A stretch of DNA of 47,332 bases from contig NZ_KZ626903.1 of NCBI RefSeq assembly GCF_002911015.1, forward strand, positions 1 through 47,332, read 5' to 3'. This document shows positions 42,852-47,332 of the stretch, piece by piece. The notes beneath the pieces are model-generated. The model made no database searches, was not told the origin of the DNA, and saw only the letters and a list, made by a program, of their open reading frames with translations. Origin of the DNA: Streptomyces populi. GTDB lineage: Bacteria > Actinomycetota > Actinomycetes > Streptomycetales > Streptomycetaceae. The translations under genes and the position numbers were made by a program. Position 1 is the stretch's first letter; every line of letters starts with the position of its first letter.

Positions 42852-44297
42852 TCAAGCTCCTTCGAGGGCCTCGTCGCGGGGTGCGCCGGTGGGGCGGCCG
42901 GTTCGCGGGGTCTCGCGGGAGGCGGGGTCGGTGGGTATCGACAGTGCGGCGGCACAGGCCACCAGTGCGACGGTACCCGCCATGGCGAAGGCCAGCAGAT
43001 AGCCGTGCAGGGTGGGCACCGGGGCACCCGCGACGAGACTCGTGTGGTGCACGAGCACGGCGGCCACGGCGGCGCTGCACACGGCCTGCCCGATGGTGCG
43101 CATCAGGACGTTGACGCCGTTGGCGGAGGCGGTCTGCCCGGCGGGCACGGCGCGCAGGATCAGGGTGGGCAGGGCGGAGTAGGCGAAGGTCGTGCCGATC
43201 GAGCAGACCGTGGCGCCCAGGATGATCGCCCACAGATCGCGGCTGTCGGCGATCCGCAGGACATAGCCGGAGGCGATGATCGCCGTCCCGAGGGCCAGGG
43301 TGATCCGGGGGCCGCGGGCCGCCGAGATGCGCGCCGACACGGGTGAGAGCAGCAGCATCGTCACCCCGCCGGGCAGCAGACACAGGCCGGTCGCCACGAT
43401 GGACAGGCCGAGTCCGTAGCCGGTGGCCTTCGGCGCCTGCACCAGCTGCGCCGTGACCAGCGAGTTGCCGTAGAAGGAGAAGCCGGTCAGCAGGGCGGCG
43501 ACGTGCGGCAGGGCCACGCGCGGGCGGGCGGCCAGCTCGAGGTCGACGAGGGGGCGTTCGGCGCGCAGCTGCTGCCGCCACCACAGCGTGAGGATCGCCG
43601 CGCAGCCGGCGAACAGGCCGAGGATGCCGGGGCTGGTCCAGCCCCAGGTGCCGCCCTGGGACACGGCGAGCAGCAGGCACACCAGCCCGGCGGCCAGACC
43701 CAGCGCGCCCACCGTGTCGAAGCGGCCCGGCTCCCGGACGGGCGACTCGCGCACCGCCCACCAGGCCAGCGCCGTCCCGAGGACGCCGAGCGCGGTCGTC
43801 GCCCAGAACATGACGTGCCAGTCGGCGTACTGCACCAGGAGGGCGGCGAGCGGCAGGCCGAGGGCGGCGCCGATGCCCACGGTGGAACTCATCAGGGCGA
43901 CGGCGGAACCCGTGCGCTCCGGCGGCAGCTCGTCACGCAGGATGCTGATCGACAGCGGGACCACGGCGGCGGCGGCCCCCTGCAGCGCCCGCGCCACGAT
44001 CAGGACGCCGATGTGGGAGCTGAGCGCGCACATCAGTGAGCCGACCGTCATCATCCCGAGGGCCATGAGCAGCACGCGCCGCTTGCCGTACATGTCTCCC
44101 GCGCGGCCCAGGACGGGGGTCAGCACCGCTCCGGCGAGGAGGGTCGCGGTCACCATCCAGGAGACCGCGCCCGCCGAGGCCCCGGTCAGCCGGGGCAGGT
44201 CGGGCAGCAACGGGACGACCACCGTCTGCATCACGGCCATGAGGATCCCGCCGAACGCCAGGACAGGTATCGCGAGCCGCTCGCGCAGGGCCGCCAT
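42852..44297 (-). CDS. MFS drug efflux transporter (DHA2-like)
   Basis: A 481-residue membrane protein with about 14 predicted helices. Motif A appears as GRAGDMYGKRRVLL and the proton-antiporter-type motif C region as GIGAALGLPLAALLV. The TM1 region is LAFGGILMAVMQTVVVPLLPDLP. The family exports drugs and dyes. The ATG at 44297 has GGAG five bases upstream; a GTG six bases earlier is possible. The gene heads an operon with tetR and is preceded by two tandem palindromic operators. Substrate unknown; the neighbouring FAD monooxygenase may make or modify it (weak inference). Confidence 0.92.
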   Translation of the reverse strand: MAALRERLAIPVLAFGGILMAVMQTVVVPLLPDLPRLTGASAGAVSWMVTATLLAGAVLTPVLGRAGDMYGKRRVLLMALGMMTVGSLMCALSSHIGVLIVARALQGAAAAVVPLSISILRDELPPERTGSAVALMSSTVGIGAALGLPLAALLVQYADWHVMFWATTALGVLGTALAWWAVRESPVREPGRFDTVGALGLAAGLVCLLLAVSQGGTWGWTSPGILGLFAGCAAILTLWWRQQLRAERPLVDLELAARPRVALPHVAALLTGFSFYGNSLVTAQLVQAPKATGYGLGLSIVATGLCLLPGGVTMLLLSPVSARISAARGPRITLALGTAIIASGYVLRIADSRDLWAIILGATVCSIGTTFAYSALPTLILRAVPAGQTASANGVNVLMRTIGQAVCSAAVAAVLVHHTSLVAGAPVPTLHGYLLAFAMAGTVALVACAAALSIPTDPASRETPRTGRPTGAPRDEALEGA

Positions 44298-44326
44298 CTG
44301 CACTCCAGAAGTAGACGAGAAAAAGA

Positions 44327-44344
44327 GGTGAATGACAATTCACC
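44327..44344. promoter_or_regulatory. TetR operator copy 1 (MFS operon)
   Basis: Perfect inverted repeat GGTGAAT-GACA-ATTCACC, 30 bases before the MFS start. Confidence 0.85.
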
Positions 44345-44349
44345 ATACC

Positions 44350-44367
44350 GGTGAATCGCCATTCACC
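44350..44367. promoter_or_regulatory. TetR operator copy 2 (MFS operon)
   Basis: Perfect inverted repeat GGTGAAT-CGCC-ATTCACC, centred 23 bases from copy 1 (about two helical turns). Confidence 0.85.
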
Positions 44368-44406
44368 CCAAGGGGGGTCCACTTCTCGCGAGGCACCGGC
44401 GCTCGG

Positions 44407-44454
44407 CCCGGGTATCGGCCGGGCCCGGACTCGACCCGGGTACCGGCCGGTACC
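44407..44454. repeat. direct repeat and palindrome after the FAD monooxygenase gene
   Basis: CCCGGGTATCGGCCGG (44407-44422) recurs as CCCGGGTACCGGCCGG (44435-44450). GGTACCGGCCGGTACC (44439-44454) is a perfect palindrome. It lies just after the monooxygenase stop and may terminate it. Confidence 0.6.
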
Positions 44455-44480
44455 GCCGCCGTCGGCCCCGGCCGGTACGG

Positions 44481-45683
44481 CTACCGCCGGGCGCGGGCCT
44501 GCACCCCGCGGGCGACCCGGGGCCCGAGCCAGCGCTTGAAGCGGCGCAGCGTCTCCAGCCGTCCGGCCGCGCGGTCGATCCGGTAGTACAGCTGCGGCGG
44601 GACGTACGGCAGCAGTGGCGAGTGGCGCTGCCCGAGCAGGGCGAACATCTGGGCCGGCGGAAGACCGATGTAGCGCGGCAGGTTCTCGTACCACTGGGCG
44701 CTGTGGCGGGCGGCGCTCTGCACCGGCAGGAGCTCGGCCCTGCGCTCCCGCCCGTAGCGGGTGAGGGCGGTTTCGAGGTCCGCGTGCTCGTGCAGCGCCC
44801 GCGCCAGGGAGATGGCGTCCTCCAGGGCGAGGGTGGTGCCGGCGCCGATCGAGTAGTGCGTGGTGTGGGCGGCGTCGCCGAGCAGGACGAGGTTGCCCCG
44901 GTGCCAGGTCCGGTTGGTCAGGGTGCGGAAGGTGAGCCACCGGGCCGCGCCGTCGGCCTGCGCCCGGCCGATCAGCCCGTGTCCGCCCAACAGTCCGGCG
45001 AAGAGTTCCTCCAGCAGCGCGAGACCTTCGCTCTCGCCCGCGCTGTCGAGCCCGAGGCCGGTCCAGGTCTGCGGGGAGCACTCGATGACCAAGGTGCTCC
45101 GGTCGTCCCCGAACCGGTAGGCGTAGGCCCAGATCCAGCCGTGCTCCGTCTCCACGAAGGAGAAGGTGAACGAGTCGAAGACCTTGGTCGTGCCGAGCCA
45201 GATGTAGCGGTTGCGCCCGTGACCGATCTCGCTGCCGAAGTGGTCGGCGTGACGTTCGCGCAGGGCGCTGTTGACCCCGTCCCCGGCGACGACGAGGTCG
45301 GCTTCGGGCAGCCGGTCGGCCGTGATCTCGCTCTCGTACTCGACGCGGACCCCGAGGGACCGCGCCCGCTCCGCGAGCAGGTCGAGCATCCGGCGGCGGC
45401 CGATGCCGAATCCCTCGTCCCCCGGGGCCACGGTCGTACGGGTGCCGACATGGGCGACGCCGTCGCTCCAGCTCACCGAGTTCTCGCTGACGGCGAGCGC
45501 GGACGCCGGGTCGCCCTCACGCAGTTTGTCGAGCAGCCCCGCCCAGTAGGTCACGCCCCAGCCGTACGTCGATCCGGCCGGGTTCCGCTCGTGGACGGTG
45601 ATGTCGTGGGACGGGTCCTGGAGCTTCATCAGGATCGAGAAGTACAGGCTTGCGGGTCCGCCACCGACGCACGCGATCTTCAC
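44481..45683 (-). CDS. FAD-dependent monooxygenase
   Basis: A 400-residue class A flavoprotein hydroxylase. It has the dinucleotide motif IACVGGGPASLYFSILMK at the N-terminus and NLVLLGDAAHTTHYSIGAGT as the second FAD motif. The start VKIACVGGGPASLYF and HERNPAGSTYGWGVTYW resemble the N-terminal halves of salicylyl-CoA/anthraniloyl-CoA hydroxylases, but the C-terminal reductase half is absent. Probable substrate: an aromatic acid or its thioester. The GTG start follows GGGGAG; the frame upstream to 45758 is not needed. It is the last gene before the divergent tyrosinase operon. Confidence 0.9.
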   Translation of the reverse strand: MKIACVGGGPASLYFSILMKLQDPSHDITVHERNPAGSTYGWGVTYWAGLLDKLREGDPASALAVSENSVSWSDGVAHVGTRTTVAPGDEGFGIGRRRMLDLLAERARSLGVRVEYESEITADRLPEADLVVAGDGVNSALRERHADHFGSEIGHGRNRYIWLGTTKVFDSFTFSFVETEHGWIWAYAYRFGDDRSTLVIECSPQTWTGLGLDSAGESEGLALLEELFAGLLGGHGLIGRAQADGAARWLTFRTLTNRTWHRGNLVLLGDAAHTTHYSIGAGTTLALEDAISLARALHEHADLETALTRYGRERRAELLPVQSAARHSAQWYENLPRYIGLPPAQMFALLGQRHSPLLPYVPPQLYYRIDRAAGRLETLRRFKRWLGPRVARGVQARARR

Positions 45684-46020
45684 GCGCACTCCCCTGTGTT
45701 GCACATTGCGGTCGATTGAGCACGAAGAGTAGCAGCGGGTGCCATACCCGTGGTTCACGCCAGATCGCGGGCGTGAGCCGCGCCACGGGCCGGCGCCCGC
45801 GACCGCAAGATCATCCGCACAGACCCTCCCGGCCGGAGGATTTCCGCTCCCGCCCGCCCCGGAGCGCCCCGGACAGCAAGATCATCTTCGTTCAAGTCTG
45901 CACGACATGTAGGCGATTGTCCGGATCGCAGCCAACCGACATTCGGCGATTTCTCCCGTTGTTTGACGACCCGATAGGCATATCGGGTCATCGACAGAGC
46001 TGATCACAGGAGGTCTCCGC
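45684..46020. other. control region between FAD monooxygenase and tyrosinase operon
   Basis: No gene is visible. GCAAGATCATC is directly repeated (about 45802 and 45874) and GGCGATT recurs twice nearer the operon. TTGACG at 45963-45968 is a candidate -35 for melC1, directly followed by a near-perfect palindrome. Confidence 0.5.
45965..45992. promoter_or_regulatory. palindrome before melC1
   Basis: GACGACCCGATA (45965-45976) and TATCGGGTCATC (45981-45992) pair at 11 of 12 positions around GGCA. It overlaps the candidate -35 and spacer, so it is a likely repressor or activator site for melanin genes. Confidence 0.7.
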
Positions 46021-46425
46021 ATGCCGGAGCTCACTCGCCGCCGCGCCCTCGGGGCCGCCGCCGCGCTCGCCGCGGGCGGCGGGGTCCAGACCCTCGCCGC
46101 GTCCTCCGCGTCCGCGGCACCGAACGGACCCGGCGCGTCACGGGAGTCCATGGACGGGCACCACCACGGCGGCCCGCAGCCCTTCGACGAGGTGTTCCAG
46201 GGGCGCCGCATAGAGGGCCGCCCGGTCACCGGGGGCGGTCACCACCACGGCGGCGGATACGCCGTGTTCATCGACGGCGTGGAACTGCACGTGATGAGCA
46301 ACGCCGACGGCAGCTGGATCAGCGTCGTCAGCCACTACGCCCCCGTGCCCACCCCGCGCGAGGCGGCCCGCGCCGCCGTCGTGGAGCTGCAGGGGGCGCC
46401 GCTCGTGCCCTTCGCCGCCAACTGA
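46021..46425 (+). CDS. melC1: tyrosinase copper chaperone (caddie protein) MelC1
   Basis: A 134-residue exported protein. The Tat signal is LTRRRALGAAAALAAGG with cleavage after ASA near residue 32. His-rich clusters HHH at 47-49 and 74-76 (GGGHHHGGGYAVFIDG) match MelC1, which binds apo-tyrosinase, delivers copper and carries it out through Tat. AGGAGGT precedes the ATG. The tyrosinase gene follows after 33 bases. Confidence 0.96.
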   Translation: MPELTRRRALGAAAALAAGGGVQTLAASSASAAPNGPGASRESMDGHHHGGPQPFDEVFQGRRIEGRPVTGGGHHHGGGYAVFIDGVELHVMSNADGSWISVVSHYAPVPTPREAARAAVVELQGAPLVPFAAN

Positions 46426-46458
46426 ACCACCCCGCAAGCAGATCGTGGAGTCCCGCAC

Positions 46459-47283
46459 ATGACCGTACGCAAGAACCAGGCGAGCCTGACCGCCGACGAG
46501 AAGCGGCGATTCGTCGACGCTCTGTTGCAGCTCAAGCGCAGCGGAAAGTACGACACCTTCGTCACCACCCACAACGCGTTCATCCTCGGCGACACCGACA
46601 ACGGCGAGCGGACGGGCCACCGTTCACCGTCGTTCCTGCCCTGGCACCGCAGATTCCTCCTGGAGTTCGAGCGGGCCCTGCAAACCGTCGACCCCTCGGT
46701 GGCACTGCCCTACTGGGACTGGAGCACCGACCGCACCACGCGGGCCTCCCTGTGGGCGCCCGACTTCCTCGGCGGCACCGGGCGCAGCCTCGACGGCCGG
46801 GTGATGGACGGCCCGTTCGCGGCCTCCACGGGCAACTGGCCGATCAACGTCCGTGTCGACAGCCGCACTTATCTGCGCAGGTCGCTGGGTGGCGGGGTCC
46901 GGGAACTGCCGACCCGTGCCGAGGTGGAGTCCGTGCTCGCCATGGCGACGTACGACATGGCGCCCTGGAACAGCGCCTCGGACGGCTTCCGCAATCACCT
47001 CGAAGGCTGGCGGGGCGTCAACCTCCACAACCGGGTGCACGTGTGGGTGGGCGGCCAGATGGCCACGGGCGTCTCCCCCAACGATCCGGTGTTCTGGCTC
47101 CACCACGCCTTCATAGACAGGCTGTGGGCCCAGTGGCAGCGCCGGCACCCGGCTTCCGGCTATCTCCCGCTCAAGGACACCCCGAACGTCGTCGACCTCG
47201 GCGAGACGATGAAGCCGTGGAACGACACCCGGCCGGCCGATCTGCTCGACCACTCCGCGTTCTACACGTTCGACACCGTCTGA
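46459..47283 (+). CDS. melC2: tyrosinase MelC2
   Basis: A 274-residue type 3 copper enzyme that oxidises tyrosine to DOPA and dopaquinone, leading to melanin. All six copper ligands are at the positions known for Streptomyces tyrosinase: His38, His54, His63 (CuA) and His190, His194, His216 (CuB, in NLHNRVH and FWLHHAFIDR). There is no own signal peptide; export rides on MelC1. The length is normal and complete. A perfect hairpin follows the stop. The strain should make melanin if the operon is expressed. Confidence 0.97.
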   Translation: MTVRKNQASLTADEKRRFVDALLQLKRSGKYDTFVTTHNAFILGDTDNGERTGHRSPSFLPWHRRFLLEFERALQTVDPSVALPYWDWSTDRTTRASLWAPDFLGGTGRSLDGRVMDGPFAASTGNWPINVRVDSRTYLRRSLGGGVRELPTRAEVESVLAMATYDMAPWNSASDGFRNHLEGWRGVNLHNRVHVWVGGQMATGVSPNDPVFWLHHAFIDRLWAQWQRRHPASGYLPLKDTPNVVDLGETMKPWNDTRPADLLDHSAFYTFDTV

Positions 47284-47296
47284 TCCCGGCCGCGCC

Positions 47297-47332
47297 CGCT
47301 CCGGCCGGCCCCTCGAGGGGCCGGCCGGAGCG
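47297..47332. terminator. perfect 36-base palindromic hairpin after melC2
   Basis: CGCTCCGGCCGGCCCC pairs fully with the last 16 bases of the window across TCGA. Strong terminator, ending exactly at the window edge. Confidence 0.85.

Noticed and set aside
42847..43761. Upstream extension of the TetR frame through the MFS gene.
   Set aside because: The MFS protein is clear in another frame, and a GTG with GGAG at 42846 is a good start.
42163..47283. Treating MFS, TetR, FAD monooxygenase and tyrosinase as one biosynthetic gene cluster.
   Set aside because: Separate promoters and terminators and no scaffold-building enzyme such as PKS, NRPS or terpene cyclase.
1..47332. In-frame TTA codons that would indicate bldA control.
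   Set aside because: I noticed none in the called genes by eye; this was not an exhaustive codon count, so no claim is made.

Overview
The window is high-GC actinobacterial DNA that I read as a Streptomyces chromosome. The grounds are strong G/C third-position bias, GTG starts with purine-rich ribosome sites, frequent ATGA stop/start overlaps, a GlgE-pathway cluster, a melC1-melC2 tyrosinase operon, a DUF6479-type protein and many secreted hydrolases. I do not name a species. No tRNA, rRNA, CRISPR array, transposase or phage gene is visible.

Layout. 1-3800: end of treS, maltokinase and glycogen branching enzyme (GlgE pathway). 3800-10300: secreted M1 peptidase, PIG-L deacetylase divergent from a Gfo/Idh oxidoreductase, DUF6479 membrane protein, methyltransferase, MFS exporter. 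10600-16300: GAF/PAS/SpoIIE phosphatase, aldo/keto reductase, NUDIX hydrolase, small unknown protein, tandem universal stress protein. 16400-25200: LacI regulator, GH3 beta-glucosidase, secreted clan GH-A hydrolase with discoidin domain, secreted DUF1996 protein, and divergent GH55-like beta-helix enzyme. 25350-30020: lipoprotein and a GntR / unknown / GMC oxidase operon. 30265-31461: secreted GH64 beta-1,3-glucanase. 31500-36700: sulfite-oxidase-like enzyme, TetR divergent from FMN reductase, AIM24 protein, secreted M4 protease. 37000-42100: prenyl synthase/TPR operon, APH-like kinase, XRE regulator divergent from an SDR. 42160-47332: MFS/TetR efflux operon, FAD monooxygenase, tyrosinase operon.

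The best candidate system is a beta-1,3-glucan regulon. Five copies of one palindrome with core GAGCGCTC (full form GGAGAGCGCTCTCC) lie in front of the lacI gene, the GH3 gene, the DUF1996 gene, the GH55-like gene and, about 6.8 kb away, the GH64 gene. The sites sit at promoters or next to starts, so the LacI protein probably represses a scattered set of secreted enzymes that break laminarin-like or fungal-wall glucan. The set includes one protein of unknown function (DUF1996) and has no linked sugar transporter.

Other regulators have matching candidate operators: two perfect GGTGAAT-N4-ATTCACC sites before the MFS/TetR operon, two GGACnnCGGTCCG sites between tetR and the FMN reductase, TGTATACA pairs before the TPR/prenyl synthase operon, and a near-perfect palindrome before melC1. 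Many convergent gene pairs are separated by long perfect hairpins.
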